Source: an uncultured Leptotrichiaceae bacterium
GTDB lineage: Bacteria > Fusobacteriota > Fusobacteriia > Fusobacteriales > Leptotrichiaceae
Assembly (NCBI GenBank): GCA_938037005.1
Contig: CALHVR010000057.1
Location: 1 to 11,865 of the forward strand
Reading direction: 5' to 3'
Length of the DNA stretch: 11,865 nucleotides
The first letter of the stretch is position 1. Each line of letters starts with the position of its first letter. Below the pieces are notes generated by a model. It made no database searches. It worked only from the letters and a program-made list of their open reading frames with translations, and was not told the origin of the DNA. The position numbers and the translations under genes are program-made. Of this stretch, positions 5,222-11,865 are shown one piece after another.

Positions 5222-6072
5222 AAATAATAGATGGGAAAGGCTTTTCAAAAAAAGTACAACAGCGTATAAAAGAAGAGCATGAACAATTAAAACATAAAAC
5301 GGGGAAGACCGCAGGGCTTGCAGTAATAATTGTTGGAGATAATCCAGCATCACAAGTGTATGTTAGAAATAAAACAAAAGCATGTGAGAATGTAGGATTT
5401 TACTCAGAAACAATTGAATTGCCGGCGAGTATATCTGAAGATGAATTGGTAAAAGAAGTACAAAAATTAAATGAAAATGAAAAAATAGATGGGATTTTAG
5501 TGCAATTACCTTTACCAAATCATATTAATGAAATGAAAGTAATTAATACGATTTCGCCAGAAAAGGATGTAGATGGATTTCATTCGTTAAATGTTGGAAA
5601 AATGATGTTAGGAGATGATACAGGATTTTTGCCGTGTACTCCATACGGGATAATGCAATTATTAGAAGAATATAAAGTGGATGTAGTAGGAAAAGATGTT
5701 GTTATCGTGGGAAGAAGTAACATTGTCGGAAAACCAATGGCATTAATACTTATAGAAAAAGGAGCAACAGTAAAAGTATGTAATTCAAAAACTAAAGATT
5801 TGAGTGATAAAATACAAAGAGCTGATATAGTTATTGTTGCAGCAGGAGTACCAAAATTAGTAAAAGCGAAAGATGTAAAAGCGGGTGCGATTGTGATAGA
5901 TGTAGGAATAAATAGAGTGGATGGAAAATTGTGTGGAGATGTAGATTATGATGAAGTGATCGAGAAGGCAAGTCTTATAACACCAGTTCCCGGAGGAGTA
6001 GGACCTATGACTATTGCAAGTTTAATAATAAATACATTAAAAGCGTATAAAAAAAATTTGAATTTAATTTAA
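5218..6072 (+). CDS. folD: Bifunctional methylenetetrahydrofolate dehydrogenase / methenyltetrahydrofolate cyclohydrolase FolD
   Basis: FolD interconverts 5,10-methylene-, 5,10-methenyl- and 10-formyl-tetrahydrofolate in the cytosol, supplying one-carbon units for purines and formyl-Met. The 284-residue protein has the normal length. Motifs: PASQVYVRNKTKACENVG with Y48 and K52 (catalytic pair), DGILVQLPLP (91-100), PEKDVDGFH with D119, GFLPCTPYGIM, the nucleotide-binding GRSNIVGKP (165-173) and ITPVPGGVGPMTIA near the C-terminus. The start I favour is GTG 5218, four bases overlapping the rex stop (GTGA), with GGGAGGA upstream. The TTG at 5206 would add 12 residues before the usual MKIIDGK start and lies upstream of the ribosome site. 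Translational coupling to rex is likely. Confidence 0.95.
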   Translation: MKIIDGKGFSKKVQQRIKEEHEQLKHKTGKTAGLAVIIVGDNPASQVYVRNKTKACENVGFYSETIELPASISEDELVKEVQKLNENEKIDGILVQLPLPNHINEMKVINTISPEKDVDGFHSLNVGKMMLGDDTGFLPCTPYGIMQLLEEYKVDVVGKDVVIVGRSNIVGKPMALILIEKGATVKVCNSKTKDLSDKIQRADIVIVAAGVPKLVKAKDVKAGAIVIDVGINRVDGKLCGDVDYDEVIEKASLITPVPGGVGPMTIASLIINTLKAYKKNLNLI

Positions 6073-6089
6073 AAAGAGGAGAATGTTAA

Positions 6090-6569
6090 GTGAAAGATAA
6101 AATTAAATTTATAAAAGAATTAGCATCAAGTATGAATACAAACAAAATTGAAAGTGTTAAATACGAAGATAATAATTTTGAAATAGAAATAAATAAAAAA
6201 AGTAAAGAAAAAAGAGCTGTAATTTTAGGAGGAACGCCAACACCACAAAAATTAAGTCAAAATCAAGAAATAACAGAAGTACAGGAAAATGTTGTGAATG
6301 TTCCACAGGAAACAAAAGAAGAAGCAGAAATTAAAGGAGTAAAAGTTGAATCGCCGATGGTAGGAACTTATTATGCGTCACCTTCACCAGAATTAGATCC
6401 TTTTATTAAAGAAGGAGATAGTGTAAATGAAGGGCAAACGTTATGTATTGTTGAAGCGATGAAATTAATGAATGAAATCAAATCTCCTGTTGCCGGAAAA
6501 GTAAAAAAAATAATGGCTAAAAATGGAGACGCAATAAAAAAAGGGCAAGTATTAGTGGTAATTGAGTAG
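6090..6569 (+). CDS. accB: Biotin carboxyl carrier protein of acetyl-CoA carboxylase (AccB)
   Basis: AccB carries the biotin that shuttles CO2 from biotin carboxylase (AccC) to the carboxyltransferase in the first step of fatty-acid synthesis. The protein is 159 residues. The N-terminal ~35 residues resemble the AccB start (KIKFIKELASSMNTNKIESV...), followed by a Gln/Glu-rich linker (~50-82) and the biotinyl domain from ~86. The domain has the AccB-type ESPMVGTYYASPSPELDPFI and the biotinylation site EAMKLMNE with K125. The PSPELDPF 'thumb' insertion separates it from biotinyl domains of decarboxylases. Start is GTG 6090 with AGAGGA nine bases upstream, 17 bp after folD. accC is not the next gene, which is slightly unusual, so its partners must be encoded elsewhere. 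Confidence 0.92.
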   Translation: MKDKIKFIKELASSMNTNKIESVKYEDNNFEIEINKKSKEKRAVILGGTPTPQKLSQNQEITEVQENVVNVPQETKEEAEIKGVKVESPMVGTYYASPSPELDPFIKEGDSVNEGQTLCIVEAMKLMNEIKSPVAGKVKKIMAKNGDAIKKGQVLVVIE

Positions 6570-6584
6570 GTAGGTGTAAAATAT

Positions 6585-7502
6585 TTGGAAGAGTGGCAGA
6601 TTTTTTTAATAATATTTATGTGGCAAATAATATTTATAGTAATTGTATTTATAGTTTTAAAATTATTTTATTTAAAAAATAAAACTAAAATACAAGAAAA
6701 AGTACAAAATATAACGGAAGAAGATGTAAAAAATATAGTAAAAGAAGGTATAGAAAAAGGAACTATTGAAGAGGGAGAAGAAGAAATGATTCACAGTATA
6801 TTTGAATTTACAGATACTACTGTTGGAGAAATTTTAACTCCAAGAATTACAGTGTTTGCTTTAGAAATGGAAAAAACATTAGAAGAAGTTTGGGACGAAA
6901 TAATAGAACAAGGATTTTCAAGAATACCGATATATGACAAAACAATTGATAAAATTATAGGGATATTACATACAAAAGAGTTATTAAAGTATGATAGACA
7001 AAAAGATGGAAAAGTGAGGTTAAAAGAATTAACAAAAAAAGCATTCTTTATACCAACAACTAAAACATTAGTTGAAGTATTGGAAGATTTTAAAAGAAAA
7101 CGAACTCATATAGCAATAATTGTAGATGAATATGGTGGAACAGAAGGTATTGTAACAATAGAAGATGTCATTGAAGAAATTGTGGGAGAAATTCAAGATG
7201 AGTTTGACCAAGAAGATGAGGTAATTCAGCAAATTGGAGAAAAAGTGTACGATATAAGAAGCGACATATCTATTGAGGAAGTGAATGATGAATTTGAAAT
7301 AGATATTCCATTGTCTGAAGAATATGATACGATTTCCGGATATATACAAGATGAATTGGGGAAAGTTGCAGAAGAAGGAGATCAAGTTCGAGGAACTAAT
7401 TTTATTTTAAAAGTAATGGAAGTCGATAATAAAAGGATAGAAAAAATAAGAGTTATAATAATGGAGAAAGATAAGGAGCAAGAGAATGGAGATGGAAATT
7501 AG
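6585..7502 (+). CDS. HlyC/CorC (TlyC)-family CBS-domain protein with one N-terminal membrane helix
   Basis: A strongly hydrophobic helix at residues ~5-28 (IFLIIFMWQIIFIVIVFIVL) anchors the protein, and the rest should face the cytosol. Residues ~62-80 (GTIEEGEEEMIHSIFEFTD) and VGEILTPRITVFAL are the HlyC/CorC lead-in. A pair of CBS domains follows (GFSRIPIYDKTIDKIIGILH and THIAIIVDEYGGTEGIVTIED), then a CorC_HlyC transporter-associated domain from ~215 (YDIRSDISIEEVNDEF, YDTISGYIQDELG). Family members are implicated in Mg/Co resistance or haemolysis, but function here is unproven. It lacks the multi-helix DUF21/CNNM domain of the longer transporters. The TTG start at 6585 has an AGGTAGGTG site and no alternative in frame before the helix. 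Its 3' end overlaps the Nudix gene by 17 bp. Confidence 0.88.
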   Translation: MEEWQIFLIIFMWQIIFIVIVFIVLKLFYLKNKTKIQEKVQNITEEDVKNIVKEGIEKGTIEEGEEEMIHSIFEFTDTTVGEILTPRITVFALEMEKTLEEVWDEIIEQGFSRIPIYDKTIDKIIGILHTKELLKYDRQKDGKVRLKELTKKAFFIPTTKTLVEVLEDFKRKRTHIAIIVDEYGGTEGIVTIEDVIEEIVGEIQDEFDQEDEVIQQIGEKVYDIRSDISIEEVNDEFEIDIPLSEEYDTISGYIQDELGKVAEEGDQVRGTNFILKVMEVDNKRIEKIRVIIMEKDKEQENGDGN

Positions 7503-7941
7503 ACCAAGGGTTAGAGTTGCAGGAATACTTATCGAAAATAATAAAATACTTTTAATTGAACATAAAAAAAATGATAAAAAATACTGGTTAATTCCCGGAG
7601 GTGGAGTTGATTGGGGTGAAAGTACAGCTGAAGCACTTATACGAGAATATAAAGAAGAAACAAATTTGGATATAATTGTCACTAAATTTTTATTTTTATC
7701 TGAAACAATTGCACCAGATAAAGAAAAACATGTTATAAATTTATACTTTAAAGTGAAAAAAGATGAAAATTCTAAAGCAGAAATGATTTTAGGAGATGAA
7801 TCAAACTTAAATGATTTAAGATTTGTGTCAAAAGAAGAGATAGAAAATATAAAAATATATCCAAACATAAAAGAACAAATAAAACAATTATTAGATCAAA
7901 AAGAAATAGTACCATATTTAGGATTATTATGGGACAAATAG
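7486..7941 (+). CDS. Nudix hydrolase
   Basis: Nudix enzymes hydrolyse nucleoside diphosphates linked to another moiety. The 151-residue protein begins RPRVRVAGILIENNKILLIEHKK, a typical first strand, and carries the Nudix box at 39-61: GGVDWGE, seven residues, REYKEETNL. E54, E57 and E58, the metal ligands, are all present. The canonical Gly of EExGU is Asn60, a substitution at a turn that is tolerated in some members. Substrate cannot be inferred from sequence. Start ATG 7486 has AAGGAG seven bases upstream, inside the preceding gene, and the two frames overlap by 17 bp. The next gene, apt, starts nine bases after its stop. The neighbourhood of purine salvage and one-carbon genes fits nucleotide housekeeping but does not prove it. 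Confidence 0.92.
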   Translation: MEMEIRPRVRVAGILIENNKILLIEHKKNDKKYWLIPGGGVDWGESTAEALIREYKEETNLDIIVTKFLFLSETIAPDKEKHVINLYFKVKKDENSKAEMILGDESNLNDLRFVSKEEIENIKIYPNIKEQIKQLLDQKEIVPYLGLLWDK

Positions 7942-7949
7942 GAGGAAAA

Positions 7950-8480
7950 ATGACATCACAAGATCAAAAAAAAGTAGAAGGGTTAATTAGAACAATACCT
8001 GATTTTCCAGAGAAAGGAATTATCTTTAGAGATATTACGACGGCATTAAAAGATAGAGAAGGATTAGAAATCGTAATAAAAGATTTTTCTGAAAGATATA
8101 AAGATAAAGGGATTGACTATGTTTTAGGAGCTGACGCTAGAGGATTTATTTTTGGAGCTGCAATAGCTTATAATATAGGAGCTGGATTTGTACCCGCTAG
8201 AAAACCTGGTAAATTACCAGCTGAAACTGAAAAAGTAGAATATGAATTAGAGTATGGTAAAAATAGTATAGAAGTTCATAAAGATGCTTTTGAGAAAGGT
8301 GCAAAAGTATTAATAGTTGACGATTTATTAGCTACAGGTGGAACGGCAGGAGCTATGGTGCAATTAGTAGAAAAACTTGGAGCAGAAGTTTATGAATTGG
8401 CATTTATGATAGAATTAGAAGATTTAAAAGGAAGAGAGATATTAAAAGGACATAATGTTTACTCTCAATTAAAATATTAA
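7950..8480 (+). CDS. apt: Adenine phosphoribosyltransferase
   Basis: Apt converts adenine and PRPP to AMP plus pyrophosphate in the cytosol (purine salvage). The 176-residue protein has the standard length and motifs: IRTIPDFPEKGIIFRDIT near the start (RDIT typical of Apt), GADARGFIFGAAIA (60-73), FVPARKPGKLP (adenine/hood region) and the PRPP-binding VLIVDDLLATGGTAGA (120-135). The start I choose is ATG 7950, whose GGAGGAAAA site overlaps the Nudix stop. The ATG at 7929 would add seven residues from within the Nudix frame and lacks a comparable site. It is the last gene of the rex operon and a strong terminator follows at 8517. Confidence 0.95.
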   Translation: MTSQDQKKVEGLIRTIPDFPEKGIIFRDITTALKDREGLEIVIKDFSERYKDKGIDYVLGADARGFIFGAAIAYNIGAGFVPARKPGKLPAETEKVEYELEYGKNSIEVHKDAFEKGAKVLIVDDLLATGGTAGAMVQLVEKLGAEVYELAFMIELEDLKGREILKGHNVYSQLKY

Positions 8481-8516
8481 AATATAAAAAGAAAAGATAG
8501 ATTAGATTTAAAATAA

Positions 8517-8544
8517 GGGAGATTAAAAAATCTCCTATTTTTTT
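8517..8544 (+). terminator. Intrinsic terminator after apt
   Basis: GGAGATT (8518-8524), AAAA loop, AATCTCC (8529-8535), with a flanking G-U pair, then TA and seven T. A textbook structure that ends the rex-to-apt operon. Confidence 0.88.
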
Positions 8545-8574
8545 GGTTAAGTAGTAAAAAAATATAGATAAATA

Positions 8575-8583
8575 TGCTATAAT
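8575..8583 (+). promoter_or_regulatory. Extended -10 promoter of rel
   Basis: TGCTATAAT at 8575-8583: a consensus -10 with the TGn extension. No good -35 is visible 17 bp upstream, as expected for the extended -10 class. Transcription would start near 8590, about 48 bases before the rel start. Confidence 0.65.
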
Positions 8584-8637
8584 ATAAGAATAGATAGAAT
8601 TAATCAGAAAAATCTGCTGAATAGGAGGTAAATTGTA

Positions 8638-10797
8638 ATGGAATTATTAGAAAGATTAAAAAAAAGAATAAAAGAAAATAATCTTGAGGTCGATATAGAT
8701 AAAGTTTCTCAAGCATTTATTTTGGCATATGAATCACATGAAGGTCAAAAAAGAAAAAGTGGAGAAGACTACATTTTACACCCAGTTGAGGTAGCAGAAA
8801 TATTAGTTGATATGAAAATGGACACAGATACAATAGTTGCAGGAATTCTTCATGATGTTGTGGAAGATACTCTTATAACTTTATCAGATATTGAGTATAC
8901 TTTTGGACCAGATGTTAAAAGATTAGTAGACGGTGTAACAAAGTTAAGAAATTTACCAAAAACGGATACGAAAAAAATAGAAAATATTAGAAAAATGGTT
9001 GTTGCAATGTCTGAAGATATAAGAGTAGTTATAATAAAACTTGCAGATAGACTTCATAATATGAGAACATTAAAATATATGTCACATGAAAAACAACAAA
9101 TAAAATCAAAGGAAACTTTTGACGTATTTGCACCAATAGCACACAGAATTGGGATGGCAAAAATAAAATGGGAATTGGAAGATATAAGTTTTAGATTTTT
9201 ATATCCAAAAGAATATGCTGAAATAAAAGAACTTGTAAATGCTAAAAGAGGAGAAAGAGAAGAATATACTAAGAGTATAATAGTTAAAATAGAAGACGAA
9301 TTGAAAAAACAGGGGATAAAGGGTGAAGTTAATGGCCGACCGAAACATTTGTATAGTATTTATAAAAAAATGATAGAAAAAGAAAAAAAATTTACAGATT
9401 TAAATGATTTGATTGCAATAAGAATAATGGTTGAAAAAGAAGTAGAATGTTATAATGTTTTAGGTCTTATTCATAATTTATTTGTTCCTGTTTCAGGAAG
9501 ATTTAAAGATTATATTGCAGTCCCAAAATCAAACGGCTATCAATCAATTCACACTACAGTAAAGGGACATGATGGTCAAAATGTTGAAATTCAAATAAGA
9601 ACATTTGAAATGCATAGAATTGCAGAAGAAGGGGTCGCAGCACATTGGAAATATAAAGAGAAAAAATCTAAAGCTAAAAATGAGGAATATTATGCTGCAG
9701 TAAAAAAAATAATAGAAACAAGTACCGAAAAATCTGAAAACTTTGTACAACAAGTGACAGGAGATTTATTAAATCAAACGATATTTGTGTTTACACCAAA
9801 AGGAGATGTAATAGAGTTATCACATGGTTCAACAGCTTTAGACTTTGCGTTTCAAGTTCATACACAAATAGGTTATAGAACTATAGGTGCGAAAGTAAAT
9901 GAAAAAATTGTTCAATTAGGTCAAATTTTGGAAAATGGAGATAAAATTGAAATAATGACTTCAAAAAGTACAAAAGGACCGGGAAAAGAATGGTTGAATT
10001 TAGTAAGTAATAGTAGTTCAAAAGCAAAAATTAGAAAATGGTTTAAAGATAGAGAGTTTGAAGAAAAAACAAAAGAAGGGGAACAAATTTTAGAAAAAGA
10101 ATTTGAAAAAATAGGGTTAAAACTTAAAGAAATTGTTGAAGATGAAAGAGTATACTTATATATGAAAAAATTTAATATATCTACGGTTGAAATGATGTAT
10201 TATAAATTTGCAGTTGGCGATTTATCTTTAGATGGATTTATTAAAAAGTTTGAGGTTAAAGAGGAAATAGATTTAAAAGATGTTTTAGAAAAAGAAACTG
10301 AAAAAGGAAATAGAAAAAAAGATAAAAGTGAAGGTGGAGTAAAAATATCTGGGACTGAAAATACAATGTATCGTTTTGCAAAATGTTGTAATCCACTTCC
10401 AGGAGATAATATAAAAGGATATGTTTCACGTGGAAGAGGAATTGTAATTCATAGATTAGATTGTGTAAATTTATCGTCGTTAATTAAAAATGAACCAGAT
10501 AGAGAAATTGAAGTTTACTGGGATGAAGAGGCAGTAAATACAGGAAATACAAAATATTTATATAATTTTAGTGTAAAAGCAATAGATAGACAAGGTTTAT
10601 TATTAGATATAATAAGAATATTGAACGAATATAAAATGGAATTAGTGACAGTAAACAATAATTTCATAAAAGAGAGTGGAAATCAATATAATTTATTACA
10701 TTTTGGAATAATGATTAAACAAAGAGAAGATTTTGATAAACTTTCTAATAATTTAAAATCAATGAAAGATATTGTAGATGTAATGAGAAAAAAATAA
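8638..10797 (+). CDS. rel: Bifunctional (p)ppGpp synthetase/hydrolase Rel (RelA/SpoT family)
   Basis: Rel makes and degrades the stringent-response alarmone (p)ppGpp, acting at the ribosome when uncharged tRNA is present. The 719-residue protein has all domains in order. The hydrolase HD domain has H48, H72-D73, the ED of HDVVEDT (76-77) and D137 in LADRLHNMRTL. The synthetase domain has GRFKDYIAVPKSNGYQSIH (287-305) and EIQIRT with E317. The TGS domain spans ~381-441 (IFVFTPKGDVIEL). A zinc-finger-like segment has CC at 583-584, H605 and C609, and an ACT domain runs from ~640. RFKD is the form seen in bifunctional enzymes, whereas monofunctional RelA has an acidic version, so both activities are expected. 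ATG 8638 follows TAGGAGGT with ideal spacing. tgt follows after 15 bp. Confidence 0.94.
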   Translation: MELLERLKKRIKENNLEVDIDKVSQAFILAYESHEGQKRKSGEDYILHPVEVAEILVDMKMDTDTIVAGILHDVVEDTLITLSDIEYTFGPDVKRLVDGVTKLRNLPKTDTKKIENIRKMVVAMSEDIRVVIIKLADRLHNMRTLKYMSHEKQQIKSKETFDVFAPIAHRIGMAKIKWELEDISFRFLYPKEYAEIKELVNAKRGEREEYTKSIIVKIEDELKKQGIKGEVNGRPKHLYSIYKKMIEKEKKFTDLNDLIAIRIMVEKEVECYNVLGLIHNLFVPVSGRFKDYIAVPKSNGYQSIHTTVKGHDGQNVEIQIRTFEMHRIAEEGVAAHWKYKEKKSKAKNEEYYAAVKKIIETSTEKSENFVQQVTGDLLNQTIFVFTPKGDVIELSHGSTALDFAFQVHTQIGYRTIGAKVNEKIVQLGQILENGDKIEIMTSKSTKGPGKEWLNLVSNSSSKAKIRKWFKDREFEEKTKEGEQILEKEFEKIGLKLKEIVEDERVYLYMKKFNISTVEMMYYKFAVGDLSLDGFIKKFEVKEEIDLKDVLEKETEKGNRKKDKSEGGVKISGTENTMYRFAKCCNPLPGDNIKGYVSRGRGIVIHRLDCVNLSSLIKNEPDREIEVYWDEEAVNTGNTKYLYNFSVKAIDRQGLLLDIIRILNEYKMELVTVNNNFIKESGNQYNLLHFGIMIKQREDFDKLSNNLKSMKDIVDVMRKK

Positions 10798-10812
10798 GAA
10801 GGAAAAGGAAAT

Positions 10813-11865
10813 ATGGAAAAACCAATAAAGTATACATTAGAGGCAAAAGATGGAAATGCAAGAGCAGGGGTAATTGAAACACCGCATGGGAAAATTGAAA
10901 CACCCGTATTTATGCCGGTAGGAACGCAAGCAACGGTAAAAGCTATGACAAAAGAAGAGTTGGAGACAATTCATTCACAAATCATTTTAGGAAATACGTA
11001 TCATTTGTATTTAAGACCGGGAGATAAATTAGTAAATGATTTTGGAGGTTTGCATAAATTTATGAATTGGGATAAACCGATACTTACAGATAGCGGAGGA
11101 TTCCAAGTGTTTAGTTTAGGGGAATTAAGAAAAATAAAAGAAGAAGGAGTACATTTTAGATCACATTTAGACGGTTCAAAACATTTTTTATCACCAGAAA
11201 AATCAATAGAAATCCAAAATAATCTTGGAAGTGATATAATGATGGTGTTAGATGAATGTCCTCCGGGCATGTCATCAAGAGAGTATTTAATTCCGTCGAT
11301 AGAAAGAACGACAAGATGGGCAAAAAGATGTGTTGATGCAAATAAGAATAAAGATAGACAAGGACTTTTTGCTATTGTTCAAGGTGGAATTTATGAAGAT
11401 TTAAGAGATAAAAGTTTTGAAGAATTATCACAATATGATGATGATTTTTCAGGATATGCAGTAGGTGGATTGGCAGTTGGAGAGCCAAGAGAGGATATGT
11501 ATAGAATTTTACATTATAGTACGCCGAAATTACCAGAAAATAAACCAAGATATTTGATGGGAGTAGGAGAGCCACTTGATATGCTTGAAGCAGTAGAAAG
11601 TGGAATAGATATGATGGACTGTGTTCATCCAACGAGAATAGGAAGACACGGAACAGTTTTTACAAAATATGGAAGACTTGTTATTAAAAATCAGTCATAT
11701 TATAGAGATGATAGACCTTTGGATGAATGTGATTGTTATGTATGTAAAAATTATACGAGAGCATATATAAGACATTTATTTAAAGCTGAAGAAATTTTAG
11801 GACAAAGACTTGCAACATATCATAATTTACATTTTTTAATAAAACTTATGAAAGATGCAAGGGAA
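10813..11865 (+). CDS. tgt: Queuine tRNA-ribosyltransferase (tRNA-guanine transglycosylase), cut by right edge
   Basis: Tgt exchanges guanine-34 in tRNAs for Asp, Asn, His and Tyr with the queuosine precursor preQ1. The frame is open for 351 codons to the last base, so only the final ~20-25 residues of a ~375-residue enzyme are missing. Motifs: ETPVFMPVGTQATVKAM, ILGNTYHLYLRPG, LTDSGGFQVFSLG with D93, MVLDECPP with D147, YAVGGLAVGEP (base recognition), GIDMMDCVHPTRIGRHG with nucleophile D269, and zinc ligands C306, C308, C311 and H337 at the family spacing. ATG 10813 has AAGGAAAAGGA upstream and lies 15 bp after rel, so the two are probably co-transcribed. No defect is visible. Confidence 0.94.
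   Translation, partial: MEKPIKYTLEAKDGNARAGVIETPHGKIETPVFMPVGTQATVKAMTKEELETIHSQIILGNTYHLYLRPGDKLVNDFGGLHKFMNWDKPILTDSGGFQVFSLGELRKIKEEGVHFRSHLDGSKHFLSPEKSIEIQNNLGSDIMMVLDECPPGMSSREYLIPSIERTTRWAKRCVDANKNKDRQGLFAIVQGGIYEDLRDKSFEELSQYDDDFSGYAVGGLAVGEPREDMYRILHYSTPKLPENKPRYLMGVGEPLDMLEAVESGIDMMDCVHPTRIGRHGTVFTKYGRLVIKNQSYYRDDRPLDECDCYVCKNYTRAYIRHLFKAEEILGQRLATYHNLHFLIKLMKDARE

Noticed and set aside
6292..6308. TTGTG...CACAG dyad resembling a Rex operator
   Set aside because: It lies within the accB linker coding sequence, matches the Rex consensus only at the outer bases and is not near a promoter; chance is the simpler reading.
7407..7868. 153-codon minus-strand frame over the Nudix gene
   Set aside because: Low-complexity Ser/Phe/Ile translation in antisense to a gene with a clear Nudix box; no start signals.

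Overview
The window is very A/T-rich and reads like a member of the Fusobacteriota, most probably Leptotrichia or a close relative in the Leptotrichiaceae. Three things point there: the C-terminal half of a Cas13a close to my recollection of the L. buccalis, L. wadei and L. shahii proteins; a CRISPR repeat of the Leptotrichia type VI-A kind (CCCC/GGGG stem, 3' end ACTAAAAC); and very A/T-rich codon use. Species is not assignable by eye.

Region 1 (1-3693) is a damaged type VI-A CRISPR-Cas locus. A minus-strand RecQ-like helicase fragment runs off the left edge and stops abruptly near 205. A short plus-strand stretch resembling the middle of a family-4 glycosyltransferase follows, and it reads without a stop into the last ~620 residues of Cas13a. 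The Cas13a remnant keeps HEPN2 but has lost the N-terminal domain, Helical-1 and the catalytic part of HEPN1, so it should not work as an RNA-guided RNase. Apparently intact cas1 and cas2 (type II-like) follow, then a leader promoter and a three-repeat, two-spacer array with a degenerate last repeat. Acquisition genes and array thus look complete while the effector does not, unless the left edge is an assembly chimera.

Region 2 (3694-4519) contains no gene of normal size. It holds four very short reading frames of 20-25 codons, each behind a good Shine-Dalgarno sequence. Two of them are a tandem duplication. All start with an amphipathic-helix pattern. A 40-bp direct repeat carrying a promoter-like -35 element and a dyad sits before the first frame and again before the other three. 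An intrinsic terminator ends the cluster. The layout recalls operons of short leaderless amphipathic peptides such as staphylococcal phenol-soluble modulins. It is the best candidate here for something undescribed.

Region 3 (4469-8544) is a compact housekeeping operon: rex (NADH/NAD+ sensing repressor), folD (one-carbon folate metabolism), accB (biotin carrier of acetyl-CoA carboxylase), a CBS-pair HlyC/CorC-type membrane protein, a Nudix hydrolase and apt (adenine salvage). Genes overlap or lie within about 20 bp and several use GTG or TTG starts. The operon opens with a good promoter and closes with an intrinsic terminator.

Region 4 (8575-11865) begins with an extended -10 promoter, then rel (bifunctional (p)ppGpp synthetase/hydrolase) and tgt (tRNA-guanine transglycosylase), the latter cut by the right edge. 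Regions 3 and 4 look like ordinary chromosome. All coordinates and motifs were read by eye, with no database search.
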